DNA of 64,000 nucleotides from Myotis daubentonii (lineage: Eukaryota; Chordata; Mammalia; Chiroptera; Vespertilionidae), in the NCBI RefSeq assembly GCF_963259705.1, contig NC_081840.1, forward strand, positions 115,495,074-115,559,073. Direction: 5' to 3'. A program made the position numbers and the translations under genes. Every line of letters starts with the position of its first letter. Within the stretch, counting starts at the first letter, position 1. Positions 22,960-34,596 of this stretch are shown piece by piece. The notes under the pieces were generated by a model. That model saw only the letters and a list, made by a program, of their open reading frames with translations, was not told where the DNA came from and ran no database searches.

Positions 22960-23750
22960 AGCCTTTATTTATTTATGTATTTATTTATTTATCTATGTAT
23001 TTATTTATGTCTGGGAATATTTCGCCATCTATTTTGAATGATAGCCTTGCTGGATATACTAATCTTGGTCTCAGATCCTTGCTTTCCATTACCTTGATTA
23101 CTTCATGCCATTTCCTTCTGGCCTGTAGAGTTTCAGCCTTATGGGAACTCCTTTGTAGGTAACACTTTTCTCTTCTCTTGCCTCCTTTAAGATTCTCTTT
23201 TTGTCTTTAATTTTTGGCATTTTAATTATGATGTGTCTGGGCGTGGGTCTGTTTGGTTCTTCTTGCTTGGGGTTCTCTGTGTCACCTGAACTTGTGTGAC
23301 TTTTTCCTTTACCAGGTTAGGGAAATTTTCTGCCATTATTTCTTCGAACATGTTCTCTATTCTCTTCTCTCTTTCTGTCTTTTTTAGCACACCTGCTATT
23401 CTAATATTGTTATGTTTCACATTTTCCCATAGATCCCTTAAGCTGTCCTCCTGTTTTTCAATTGTTTTTTTCTTTTTGGTTCACTGATTGAGTGATATTT
23501 TCAACTCTGTCTTCTAATTCACTGATTCAATCCTCATTTTCCCCTAATCTGCTGTGTATTCCTTCCAATTTGTTCTTTATTTGTTTTATGTCATTCTTTA
23601 TCTCAGACTCATCTTTTTTCATGCTGTTGAGTATCTTTACCATCAGTACTCTGAACTCTGTTTCAGATAAATTTCTTATCTCTGCTTCATTTTTTCTCTT
23701 CTTCTGGAGAATTCTCTAGTTCTTTCAGTTGGGGGTTGTTGCTTTGACTC
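22960..23750 (-). pseudogene. L1 ORF1 remnant
   Basis: Broken ORF1p, the RNA-binding coiled-coil protein of L1. The clearest piece, 23226-23420 on the minus strand (64 residues), contains NNIRIAGV, the EEIMAENFPNL motif and RTPSKKNQTDPRPDT, the usual junction into the RNA-recognition region. Upstream coiled-coil sequence (about 23420-23750) and the C-terminal part (to about 22960) are present only as frameshifted fragments. Confidence 0.85.
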
Positions 23751-24654
23751 CTCATTTTGGCTGGCTGTTTGGATTTGTCACTATGTATTAGGTAGATCCT
23801 CTACACCTCTCAATCTCTAGTGCAGGACAGTGTGTAAAGGCTGTTTCTGACTAATTAGATCAGGCAAAAACTCAAAGCCTCCAGAGGCCACCTCTGCATA
23901 CAGACTGATTAGGATTCTGACTTGAATTGCCTCACCTCCCCAGGCAATCATCCTCAGGTGTGGCGAGAGTTTTTTTTCAACATGGTGGGGCAGTCGATTC
24001 TACCACGAGGCTAATTGTTATTTTGAATCTCTTAAGTAGCCTTAGTGCAAGATGTTTTCCAATAGGGTGTGTCAACTGGCTTCCCCTCAGGCAAGCAAAT
24101 GTCTATGTGGGAAAGATATCCCTCTGGTGCATGAGGAAATGACTCACCCCGGAAACTTGGGGTGTCTGCCTTCTGAGCTCTATCCCCCTAGTCCCCAGTC
24201 CTGGCTTCTGCTCTCTTAGCTCCAGTCCACTTACCCCTCCCTCTGTCGGAGCACAAGGTGTGTGGCTCCACAGGGAATTTTGTGCATTGGCCCTTTAAGA
24301 GAGTGCCTGAATTTTCAGCTCACTCCCTGGCAGACAGCACCCCACTGCTTTTCACAGCCAGATGTTATGTGGGTATTTTTCTCAGTTTTGTTGCTCTTTG
24401 TTGGGGGGCCCCAGCTTGGGGATTACATCCTAGAGTTCTCATTGGTAACCCCCCACAGCTGAGATATCTCTCTGGGACTTCAGTTGCTGTCTGTGGGCAC
24501 CCGGCCAGTCCTTTCACGCCTCCACCCCTCCTACCAGTCTTTGTGGTCTCCACTTTCGGTCCTTGGGCATCAGGGATCTGCATGTTTTCTGTTGATTATT
24601 CAGGAAGTTTTTTGATGTGTTTTTGAGAGTGTTTCTGGATGAGTAATATTTGAA

Positions 24655-24921
24655 TCAGTAAACTGATTGCCCTTCTTACGTGGGTGGGTCTCATCTAATC
24701 AATTGCAGGCCTGAACAGAACAAAATTGCTAACCCACCAGAGAATAAGAATGAACTCCTCTTGTCTGACTCTCTTGAGTTGAGATATCAATTCTTTCTTG
24801 TCTTGTTGAACTAAAACATTGGCCTTTTCTGAATCTCAAGCCCACCTGGACAATACCATTGGTTCTCTTGGATCTCCAGCTTTCTGACTAGATCTTGGGA
24901 CTTGTTAGCCTCTTTAATCAT

Positions 24922-24969
<48 letters not shown>

Positions 24970-25022
24970 ACACACACACATTTCTGTTTCTCTGGAGAGC
25001 CCTGCCTAATACTGGATGGAAG
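24655..25022 (+). repeat. Ancient repeat with (CA)n microsatellite
   Basis: Contains GTGGGTGGGTCTCATCTAATCAATTG, TTGGGACTTGTTAGCCTC and TGTTTCTCTGGAGAGCCCTGCCTAATAC, phrases of a common mammalian-wide repeat I will not name. A CA run of about 21 units at 24924-24966, with an interrupted extension to 24980, sits in the usual AT/CA-rich slot of that repeat. Confidence 0.6.
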
Positions 25023-27338
25023 TTTAACTGGAAAGAAAACAAAAAATAGAATTAGAAAGAGATTTTATTTCATGATAAAGATGTCTTTTAATGGACAATT
25101 TAGCAAATGCTGAGCTAGAGAGAGGGCATCTGTACCACCTCTCTGCAGACTCTTCTACTCCAGAATTATAGAAAGGAAGATGAGAATGAAGGCACAGAAC
25201 CACCATTCAGTTCACTGTTTTCTATGCCAATAAATTATAAAGGTTGGAAATGGCAGATGAAAGCAAATTGCAGGCTTACTTGGAGATATTTGGCAGTACT
25301 CCCAAGCCAATAAAAGGCATACAGTCACAGCAGCAAGCACCGGGAAGCCCAGCAGGGCGAATGGCGGGGAGGGGCTGCACGGCAGGAGGATGCATTATAT
25401 TCAGGACCAGCTTCTGCATAAATGGGAGTTGGCATAATGGAAAAACCCCAGGATATTTCAAACAAAATATTAACCACTTTGGAAGCCAGGCTAACTCCTG
25501 GGCTTGAAGAAATTAGGAAATAAAGGGAGAGGAGAATTAAGTATTCCCCTTTAATGGTGCTTTAGGGATAGATATTATCTCAAAAATAGTAGCTTCAGTG
25601 TTTCAGTGTCACTAATGTATGAATTAGAAAGTGACTTGAAAAAGAGGAGAAAATAATTGCAAAGCCTATTAGAGTTTTACAGTAGTTGTGGAAGAAAGAG
25701 AAATAACCTCTCCAGATTTAACGTGGGAGTGCATTTAAAGGCAAGTTTTGATACTGTGAACATGCATTTATGACAAGGATATTTTATGTAACTCTCCTGT
25801 TCATGTAGAGTATTGTGCTTGGTACGTAAAATGAATACAGGCAGATGCTACAGATTATTTCTTTGTATAGGATGTTTAAATAAAGAAAGTTAGAGGACAC
25901 TGATGATGAGAATTTTAAAATAATTTGTAAAATAGAGTGGAGTTTGGAATTTTTATAATAAAAATTATATAAGAAATTAGAGGAAAAAAACACAAACAGT
26001 TTCAATATCTCAACTACAATCATTATTATTATTTTGGTGTCTTTTTCTCTCTCGTGCTAAAATGTATTTTTAAACATAGTTTTAGTTGTAGTCAATGCAT
26101 TTCAGTTGGTTTTGTCAGTCAGCATCCTGTTATAAACTTGCAACAAGATTATAATTTTAAAGTATTTAACAGCCTTTTTTTTTCTTTTTTGGCTTTAATG
26201 AGTAGCCAACTAGTGTGCTTAACTTCGTTAGACATAGAAAAGTCTGAGGTTGTTACGGAATAAATGCCCCAATAAAAGCCCTGAGCCAGAATGCCGGACA
26301 CTTATTGTTTGCCTCCTCCATGTCTAGTTCACCAGTCTTCTTTGCTAAGAGAACCTGATTTTTGTCCAGGTATTTTTTCTCCCCTACATAAGTCAGGGGA
26401 GGGTGACCCATTCTGTGGTTTAAGAGTCAATCCTTCACTGTGCTGTATATCCAAAACTAATGCAAAATATTATTGAGTATAAATTCTAATTAAAAATAAA
26501 AAGAGTCAATCCTTGGTCTGGCTTATAAGATGTGAGGATGGGGTTGGTGGGAAGACACTGAAAGAGACGGTCCTGTTATGCCATGTCCAAGGTTGTGCTT
26601 GTTGATGGCAGGACCTGGGTTGATACTGATGAACCACTAAATCAGCTAACTGAAACCTTTGGGCTTTACTGTTGAAGCACATTTGAGTCGGGTTTTCTGT
26701 ATTCACAGATAAAGGATCCTAACCAAAAGACCAAGATCATATTTTGTTTCGACATTCACAAGACTGTCACAAGTCAGGCTTAAGAAAGTTATTAGATTCT
26801 ATAACTCTCCCACTCTCTCTGTCACCATTAGCTCTTGACAACTGAATATGGGAGATTTAGCCAGCAATGTTCTCCAATTGTGTATTAGAGATAACTCTGG
26901 CAACCCCTAAGGCTTAAATTGGAAGAGAGAAAAGTAATGCAAGATGGTCAGGCAAAGGGCAGGAATGAAGTTGAGACTGTTTTTTGGCAGAGTAGTTTCT
27001 GTGCATCACAGTTGTTAAAACAGGAGCCAGGGGTCTTGTTACAGCCCCATCCCAGGCAGAGCAGGAATGGATGCTGGGCCAATGAGCTGTCCAGGCAGTC
27101 ATAATGCACCCAAACAAGAGAGAACAGACCAATATGACAGCAGCAGATTTCACCTATGAATGTGAGCTGGGCACTGTGGAACTCAGAGGATGCCACGCAG
27201 CTAACAGCTAAGGTCAAGTCAAGGTTAGAGCCCCATTCTTTCCCTTCCAGGCCACCACATACCCCTGTGCATGCTCTTATAAAGAGAAATAGGCTAGCTG
27301 AGAGAACAAGCAATTTTATCCAAGAAAGACTGAATAAA
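25023..27338. other. Unassigned stretch
   Basis: 2.3 kb without recognisable gene or datable repeat. The 87-codon frame at 25244-25507 and the 121-codon minus-strand frame at 26948-27313 show no domain, signal or splice context that I can support. Confidence 0.4.
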
Positions 27339-27516
27339 ACCTTAATCAGTGATTTTCAATCTTTTTCATCTCATGGTACACATAAACTAATTATGAAAAT
27401 TCTGCGGCACACCAAAAATATATTTTTTGCCAATTTGTCAAAAAATAAGTATAATTTTGATTCATTCACACTGGATGGCTATTGTTGTGTTGACTGTTAA
27501 CATTTTGTTGTTATTG

Positions 27517-27759
27517 TTAATCCTCACCTCAGGATATTTTCTCCATTGATTTTTCAGAGAGAGAGTGGAAGGGATCGGGAGAGACAGAGAGGAAGAAACA
27601 TTGATATGAGCAAGACACATTGATTGGTTGCCTCCATCACGGGCCCCAAAGTGGGGATGAAGCCTGCAGCTGAGGTATGTTTGTTTGACTAGAATCTAAC
27701 CCGCGACCCTTCAGTCCAAGGGCCAACCCTCTAAACACTGAGCACAACTGGCTAGGGCC
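27517..27759 (-). mobile_element. VES SINE inside hAT
   Basis: Antisense copy from GTTATTGTTAATCCTCACC to CTGGCTAGGGC. The hAT sequence continues on both sides. Confidence 0.9.
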
Positions 27760-27860
27760 CTCTTGTCATCTTTTATTTGACAGTCTGTCTGGGGGAAAAG
27801 AAGTCAGTGTCCTGACTAAACAGCTGTGGATTGCATGTTTTAAACATTCTTGTGGCATTG

Positions 27861-28081
27861 CCCTGGCCAGTGTGGCTCAATTGGTTGTGCACTGTTCCAT
27901 GCACTGAAGGGCTGCTGGTTTAATTCCTGGTCAGGGCACATGCCCGGGTTGCTGGCTTGATGCCCGAGACAGCCTATCAGAGGCAGCTGATCAATGTTTT
28001 GCTTTCACATTGATGTTTCTTTCTCTCTCCCTCTCCCTTCCTCTCTCTCTCAAAATCAATAAAAAAATCTTAAAAAAAAAA
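27861..28081 (+). mobile_element. VES SINE inside hAT
   Basis: Sense copy: CCCTGGCCAGTGTGGCTCAATTGG head, CT-rich body and AATCAATAAAAAAATCTT-A(n) tail. Flanks ATTCTTGTGGCAT and ATTCTTGCGGTAT are the diverged duplicated target within the hAT 3' end. Confidence 0.9.
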
Positions 28082-28111
28082 TTCTTGCGGTATACCAGTT
28101 GAAAACCCTTG

Positions 28112-30284
28112 CCTTAAAGGAAATATTATCATTATAAAATTGGACAAAATCTCAAACTGGACACACTGAAAAAAGTTATTTTTACCCATTTAACCAATGA
28201 GTACGGCTTAATAGGATGACCAAATTAATTATAGACAAAATAAGAATATTGTTTTTTCTCTGTATTTCAAAACTGAAGTGTGAATTACATTTTTTCCTGT
28301 GTTTCAACATAGTCTTCATAAGTATAGTTGGAACAGTAGTATAATAGTCCAGTTTTGTTACATTTTATGATTTAGTGTAACGACTCCCAAGCATTGCACA
28401 TTTAGGTTAAAATAAATAACATTATGACAAACAACTTTGAGCATACAGATTTTTCTGCATTTCATATTAGTTCTTAAATTAGAGTTCTGCAATGGGTTTG
28501 CTAAATCCAACAAACTGATCATATTACTTATATGCCAAAGTATTCTCAAAAAAAGGTAATTCTCACATGGCCACTAGCACCAGAGTATCAGAGTTTCACT
28601 TCTTCTCTGGCATTTAATATTGTTAAATATTTTTTCTAATATAGTAAATATTGGTTAAATTTGTATTGGTTAAATTTGTATTTCTTTGATTATTAGGTCA
28701 ATGGAAAATTTTAAAAAAATTATTTCCTAACATACAATATCAAAAATTTCTTCCCTTTAGAAAGTCAAAATGAAAATATTTATTTACTACAAAGTCAATT
28801 AGTTTACTGGATTCAATGCTTAATACTCTGCTCCTATTGGAAGAGGTTAAGAAGAATGACAAGTGGATGGAACTGTTCAGAGGTCCAGTCCACACCTCTG
28901 TTTTGGGGAGTGTCCCTTGGAGATAAGCCCCACCCACAAGCCTTAGAAAACTTTACTCTATGTTGTGCTGCTAGCTTGGCCAACATATTCTCAGTTACAA
29001 GCTTCCAGGCCTCACCTGTAAGAAGGAAGTTCTATAAAACAAGGAGTGTAACCTCCCACTCCTGAAAATCACCCAACAGCCAGTATTACAGTTACATGGC
29101 TTTGATCTCTTTTCCTTTGCTTGTTCACCTTCAGTGAATGTGTCCCAGCCGGTGTGGGCTGCTTATTTGACCTGCTCTGTAGGGGTGCAGCTTCCTTTTT
29201 TTCTCATCACATCATACCACACTGTGTGTGAGGCTGCTGTGTCATCTTACGGTGTCACCACCCTGCATTGAAAGTCAGCTTCTAAGGAGACTACAGAAGA
29301 GTCAGAAGGGTGACGGAGACCTCTCCCTAACCCAGCCATCTCCTTGACTTTCCACTAGTAGTGCAATGTGACCCATCCCCACTTATCTCAGCGACCTCAG
29401 TTCACTCGATGGGACATTGTTGAGAAAAGTAAAATTGCTTTCAGTGCTTGCCATTCAGGGATCCTGCCTCCAGCTGCCCCTGGAGCAGACTTTGCCCTGA
29501 CATCCATTTCCCCAGGTAGTCAGTCCTGAAGGGCAAGATCAGAGGTCAAAGTCTTTGTCTAGTTGAGCTGGAATGCATATGGGACTATGCTCACCTAATC
29601 AAAAAAAGAAATCTAATACAATCTTACAGTATTAAGGAAGAAAGTGACAACAGAAGAAAAAAAGAATCTTTATCCCAGCAAACAAAATTGTTATAATTAA
29701 CGTATATTCCAAGTCTGTGTGTGAGTGTGTGTGTGTGTGTGCGTGCGCGCCAAGTTTTACAGAGCTGAATTGTAATATACACATATCCCCTTGCATTTTT
29801 GCTTACATGTTTATACGAATAAGCTTCCAGGTTGTTACACAGCATTATGTAGACGTGGGTGACTTCACAAAATCAGGCATGGGGATTCCATGCTCCTTGC
29901 CAGTGCTTGTCCCAGAGATGCTCAGGTAATCTAGCTGTCACCAATGTGGTGAGACTGGGGTCTGCTGGGTGTGATTCCAGAAAAGATAAGGTATAGAGGA
30001 AGAACCAGTTCTTCTTCTGTCAGAAATTGTTGTGTTTGTAAGTGGTGTTAGTTACTCAGCAGCCATCTTGTTACCATGAAGCCATCCACAAAGCCAGCAA
30101 ATGCACTGAGGATGGCAACTATTTATTAAGCACTGCTATGAGCAAGGGGTGCTGCTGAGAGTGCTGAATACACTGTCATTTCTGCTCTCCTCAATATTAC
30201 AATCTACTGGGAAAGACAAAGACTCCCAAATAATTATAATACAAAGTCAGTGTGATGCTTCCTTTAGTGCTGTTATTATTGATA
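28112..30284. other. Unassigned stretch with GT microsatellite
   Basis: No gene recognised in 2.2 kb. A (GT)n run with GC-rich end lies at 29717-29750. Part of 30100-30260 has the look of an old mammalian-wide repeat. Confidence 0.4.
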
Positions 30285-30548
30285 CTAGTGGCTCGGTGCA
30301 CAAATTCGTGCACATTGAAAGTGAATTAATTAGAAGAAATATTAAATATCATTATTCACCCTTTCTCTATAATAGAAGTGTCAGAGATTAAAGAAAATTA
30401 GTAAAATGTATATGGAAATAATATATAAATTTATTAATAAATTAAAAAATAACATGATACAACATCAACAAAGATATGATATAAAAACAACAAAAACATG
30501 ACATAAAAACAACATTGATACAAACAATGACTGATAAATTGACTAAAC

Positions 30549-31390
30549 TTATTCTAATATCTCCCTGTATAGCACATTAAGAGTAAAAATGCTTCTAGAG
30601 TGCTTGACTAATTTCCCTTGTGATAAAGTATTTACAACTTTAATTTTAACATTACACGCTCTTTGAACTTGAGAGAAAGCAACATATAACTGTCCGAAAT
30701 TGGGTTCAGGTAGGAATATTTCTACTCTGTCTAGAGTTTGTCCTTATGATTTATTAATTGTCATCGCAAATGCTGGCATCACGGGAAACTGTCTCCAAAT
30801 TAATTTAAATGGGAGGCCAGTGTCAGACAGGGACAAATCAATTCTTGGAATCAGAACAACCTCCCCTTCTGTAGATCCTATTAATACTTCAGCTTCAATT
30901 ATTCAGGTCGAAAACTTTTGATAATAAATCTAGTAGCATTACAAAGACATCATTTACTATTAAGATTTCTCAGTAGCATGATGATTGCGCCTACTTTCAA
31001 TTTTAATTTATGATACGGCATTCCCGAAGGTGTAATACTATTAAGAAATTTGATGGGAAAAATTTCCTTTTTGGCATCATCCATTGAATCAATGGAATCA
31101 TCACTCAAATAGGTTTGAAAATCTTCATCGAGTATATCCAAAATTTCTTCATTTAATTTATGAATGTGCTCATTTTTAGGACAAAGAATTGCATGTTTAG
31201 ATATAGTTTTAATATTATCTATAGATACACTATTTCCAAAGGTAGCTTCAATAATAGATCTGTTACAAATCATTTCACGGGGGATTTCAATAATATCCAT
31301 TCCTAAATGAAAACTGCTATCAAGTTTGCCAGCTCCAAGTTTTACTAACCATTCACTATAAGCAGAATCTTCTGATCTGCTGAACAAGGC
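30549..31390 (-). pseudogene. Helitron Rep/helicase C-terminal remnant
   Basis: Encodes the C-terminal third of the PIF1-type helicase of Helitrons, the DNA-unwinding part of the rolling-circle transposase. An open piece (stop at 30950) contains AYSEWLVKLGAGKL, IPREMI, LCPKNEHIHKLNEEIL and TPSGMPYHKLKLKVGAIIMLLRN. After frame damage (about 30885-30950) it resumes with PAFAMTINKS-stop-GQTLDRV (motif V, with the glutamine codon turned into a stop) and YVAFSQVQRACNV (motif VI), ending at a natural stop (30549-30551). Walker A and B, and the HUH nuclease, are absent. At its 5' side the frame runs in from minisatellite sequence, giving a chimeric open frame 30950-31498 of 182 codons; about its first 40 residues are not helicase. 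It cannot be functional. Confidence 0.92.
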
Positions 31391-31800
31391 CGATTCCGCG
31401 AGGAGTGGGGCTCCTTCCTCTCCGCTGTCAGGGCTGGGGTGTAGGTGAACAGGAATCAGGACTGTCAGGGTGCGGACAGCAAGCTGACCAAGGCCCATTT
31501 GGCAAGGAATGGGCCTCCTGCCTCCCTGCTGTCAGGGCTGGGGTGTGAGTGAATGGGATTCAGGGCTGTCAGGGAGCAAACAGCAAGCTGACCAAGGCTG
31601 GTTCCATGAGGAATGGGGCTCCCTCCTCCCTGCTGTCAGGGTTCAGGGTTCAGGTGAACCGGATTCGGGGCTATCAGGGCATGGACAGCAAGCTGACCAA
31701 GGCTGATTCTGGGAGGAATGGGGCTCCTGCCTCCCTGCTCTCAGGGTCCAGGGTGCAGGTATTTGGCTCCCTCCTTCCTGGAGGGAGGGAGTACTGGTGA
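31377..31800. repeat. Minisatellite inside Helitron, ~115-bp unit
   Basis: About three and a half diverged copies of a unit containing GGGGCTCC.., CTGCTGTCAGGG, GTGAATGGGATTC, CAGCAAGCTGACCAAGGC. Units begin near 31377, 31500, 31620 and 31700. GC-rich compared with its surroundings. Confidence 0.85.
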
Positions 31801-31933
31801 ATGGGATTTGGGGCTGTGAAGGTGCCAACAGCAAGGTCTGGGTCAGTGCTCATCATAGCTACTGGCTGGTGGTCTGGTCATTGGTCGTTCTGGTCGTTAG
31901 CCATAATGGTCACTGGGCTTTTATTATATAGGA

Positions 31934-33644
31934 TGTGCATGTAAATAAAATTTCCAATGCTTCCCCCATTTGCAGTTCTAGATTAGAGCCATCTCTCCAT
32001 GATCTGATGTGGTTACCACATATGAGTGGGCTTAGTCATTCCTCATTTGTAGAGTGAGAAGATTGGACTATTTGAGTGCTAATCTTTTTAAATTACTTAT
32101 AAAATAATATTTTATATTTCTTCCAGACTGAGTAATAATAACCTGGCATGTGAACAATTAAATAAATGGTTCCCTAGAGGGTTTTTTTTTTGTTTTATGA
32201 GAGGAAATTAGATAAATGTAAAACAATACAATGAGAGGAAAAATTGTAAAGTGCACAGATGTTTGGTAGGCAGGAGAAAGGGGGAAATGAATAGCAGTGA
32301 TTAGATATACTTTGCAAATTGATAAAACAAAGCAGCCAATTCTGTTTTGGATTATAAAAATAAAATAGACAATGTGTTCTAGAACAGAAAAATTATGTAT
32401 CCAGAAATAAATATGAATTGGAGGGTGGCTTGACTGACAACTGTAAGACTGTGACGAGCACAGCGTTAATTGATCATCTTCTTCTTTGTGTTTGCTCCCT
32501 CCCATCAGGTCAGCAGGTCACTGGCACTGATTGGATGGCGAACCAGAACAAATAAAAGGACACCACTTTACACTTTGAGTTCTCAGAACATAGATTGATT
32601 ACCCCTGTATTTCAGCAACAAATAAAGAACCCAGACTCAAAATGACAAGTTTACAAACAAAGTAGGATCTGGAGTTGAACACATACCCCAGAATAATGAA
32701 ATTTCCTACTTGGAAACCAGCTGTTATCCTGGAGGTTAAGAAAGAAAACTTTCCCTGTGAAGCATTGTACAATTGGCTAGATCCACACCTTAGATATATC
32801 AACATGGCTTACACTGACTTTGACATGCCCTAGTTTTAGATCTTTTGATGTCTCAATTGTTGTAGAACCTCCCAATTGCCTGATTTTTCTTTGTAAACAT
32901 TCATTCCTTTAATTACCAATTGATAATTTATTAGAAAAAAGAAAGTAAACCATTCAAACACTAACCATAGAAGCAGACAGAGGAAGATAATTTAAATTTA
33001 CATTTGAAGACAGTCTCCCATCTGTGGCACTTTTCAAGTCAGATACTACTCTGCACTGAAGTATATTTCTTTAGTGGAAAGTCTGGGACTTGATGACTGA
33101 CTTTGAAAGATTTTGCCTTACAGAACATCTTACGATGAGCTCTGACCCAAATCCTCCTGCTCTCTGGGAAATTTGAGGGTCTTCCCTTCTGCAGAGCTGT
33201 TAGAATAGTTAAGCCATTGTACTGACCAATTAAACTTGAGCTTCTGTCATGACTGGGTTAAAAGCAAGTTTGAGGGCTCATCTGGATAGGAAACATTAAG
33301 ATAGACTGAATTTACATCCATGAATATTATCAGTGATGAACAATAGGACAACATTCCAAGTTCCCATGGAGAAAGTATTTCAATGTAGTACAACACTATA
33401 TGTTTTAAAACTGCCCTGACAAAGTAATTATTTTTTCATTTTAAAAAGAAAAATGTAAAGAACATGAAACAAAACAAAAACGTTAAAATAATTGCTAATC
33501 AGAAAAATAAAGCTTTAAGACCAAACCAAGCCCTCTAAATTGTGGCCACTTTTTTTTTTTGGTGACATGGTGCCTTATAGTCACTAAAAAAACAAAACTT
33601 AACAAAATAAAACTTACTTTTTTCTAATGATAAAAATAATTTAT
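31934..33644. other. Unassigned stretch
   Basis: No gene recognised. An ATTGGATGG (CCAAT complement) at 32529-32540 followed by AAATAAAAGG at 32550 loosely resembles a promoter, but no transcript frame follows and AATAAA-like strings are common in this AT-rich DNA. Confidence 0.4.
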
Positions 33645-33645
33645 G

Positions 33646-33872
33646 GTCCTAACCGGTTTGGCTCAGTGGATAGAGCATCGGCCTGCAGACTGAAAGGTCC
33701 CAGGTTCGATTCCGGTCAAGGGCATGTACCTTGGTTGTGGGCACATGCCCAGTGGGAGGTGTGCAGGAGGCAGCTGATAGATGTTTCTCTTCTCTCTCAT
33801 TGATGTTTCTGAGTCTCTATCTCTCTCCTTTCCTCTCTGTAAAAAATCAATAAAATATATTTTAAAAAATTT
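33646..33872 (+). mobile_element. VES SINE, young
   Basis: Near-consensus sense copy with an intact Pol III promoter: A box TGGCTCAGTGG (33659-33669) and perfect B box GGTTCGATTCC (33703-33713), then the CT-rich body and AATCAATAAAATATATTTT tail. Flanks share AATTTATG. Confidence 0.95.
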
Positions 33873-34507
33873 ATGTCTGTACAAAATTTGTATTACACAG
33901 ATACATATGGAAGAATAAAAATGCTTTACAATTCCACCCTCAGAATAATTGTTATTATCAATTATATTTCTTGAACATATTATTTTTCAACATATATGTT
34001 TATTTTACTTATCACCTTTAAATTTTGAACTTTTTTCACTTGACTATTATTTTTAATAGCTGAAACTACTTTAAAAAGGTGAGAGAATATGAAAATAATG
34101 GAACTAAACTTATACTTTTTGAAAGAGCAGTCTATGAGAAGTCTCCACTTTCGCTCTGCCCTTTGTGTTTCAATCTGGTTTCTGCTAGAATTGCTTGTCA
34201 AAGTCAATGGAGACTAGTGGCAAAGCTGGTGAAAAATTTTCTTTTCTTCTTACGTGCCCTCCATCCAGCTGTTAGATTCTTCCTCCTTGGAACATTCTCC
34301 TCCTTTGGTTTTTGTGGCACCACCAGGATCTCTGGATTTTCTTGCTTCCTATCTGGCCTCTCTGCCCTATTGTAGTTCTTCAGGGATGGATCCTGAACTC
34401 TTTACACGTCTATACTCTCTTCCTTGATGATCTGATCTTTCTCATGATTTTAAGTAATAACTCTAAGATGATTATTCTAAACTTTTTATCTTTAGTTGGA
34501 CATTTCT
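33873..34507. other. Unassigned; 34180-34507 probably an ancient repeat
   Basis: The segment 34180-34507 (TTCTTCCTCCTTGGAACATTC..., CTCTTCCTTGATGATCTGATC) has the texture of an old mammalian repeat that seems to resume at about 35480 (TATAAATTGCCTTGTGCC), beyond the Helitron pair and hAT. Name not assigned. Confidence 0.4.
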
Positions 34508-34596
34508 TCTGGGCTCCCAGACTGCGAGAGGGTGCAGGCCGGGCTGAGGGAACACCAACCCCCCAAGTGCGTGAATTTCATGCACTGGGCCTCTAG
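34508..34596 (+). mobile_element. Helitron 3' end
   Basis: GC-rich HeliBat 3' region with the hairpin GTGCGTGAATTTCATGCAC (34567-34585) and terminal CTAG (34593-34596). Only about 90 bp of this element remain. Confidence 0.88.

Larger units (their letters stand above)
21950..24640 (-). mobile_element. L1 LINE, 5' half retained
   Basis: Antisense L1 running from 5'UTR (about 24640-23760) through ORF1 (about 23750-22960) into the start of ORF2 (22875-21950), then stopping at the Helitron fragment. L1 copies are usually truncated at the 5' end; this one lacks the 3' part, which points to a later deletion or rearrangement. Simple TTTA repeats (22966-23008) lie between the ORF remnants. Confidence 0.85.
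27347..28111 (+). mobile_element. Old hAT transposon carrying two VES SINEs
   Basis: Left end CAGTGATTTTCAATCTTTTTC and right end complementing it (GTTGAAAACCCTTG), with CGGCACACC motifs inside both ends (GCGGCACACCAAAAATATATTTTTTGCC on the left). Flanks share CCTTAA, the remains of an 8-bp duplication. VES SINEs at 27517-27759 and 27861-28081 are later insertions into it. Family not named. Confidence 0.75.
30285..31933 (-). mobile_element. HeliBat Helitron with partial helicase
   Basis: Reading the minus strand it starts TCCTATATAATAAAAG (31933) after host A and ends GTGCACGAATTTGTGCACCGAGCCACTAG (30285) before host T: canonical Helitron start, terminal hairpin, CTAG and A/T target. Interior: a 5' segment with GACC-rich motifs, a minisatellite (31377-31800), then about 280 codons of decayed Helitron helicase and the 3' end. 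Missing are the Rep (HUH) nuclease domain and the N-terminal helicase motifs, so it is non-autonomous but directly derived from an autonomous element. Confidence 0.95.

Noticed and set aside
26948..27313. 121-codon minus-strand frame with a hydrophobic start resembling a signal peptide
   Set aside because: No cleavage-site context, homologous family or promoter could be identified; composition is compatible with chance.
33646..33872. tRNA gene suggested by intact A and B boxes
   Set aside because: The boxes belong to the tRNA-derived head of a VES SINE; no cloverleaf with acceptor stem closes, and the SINE body and A tail follow.
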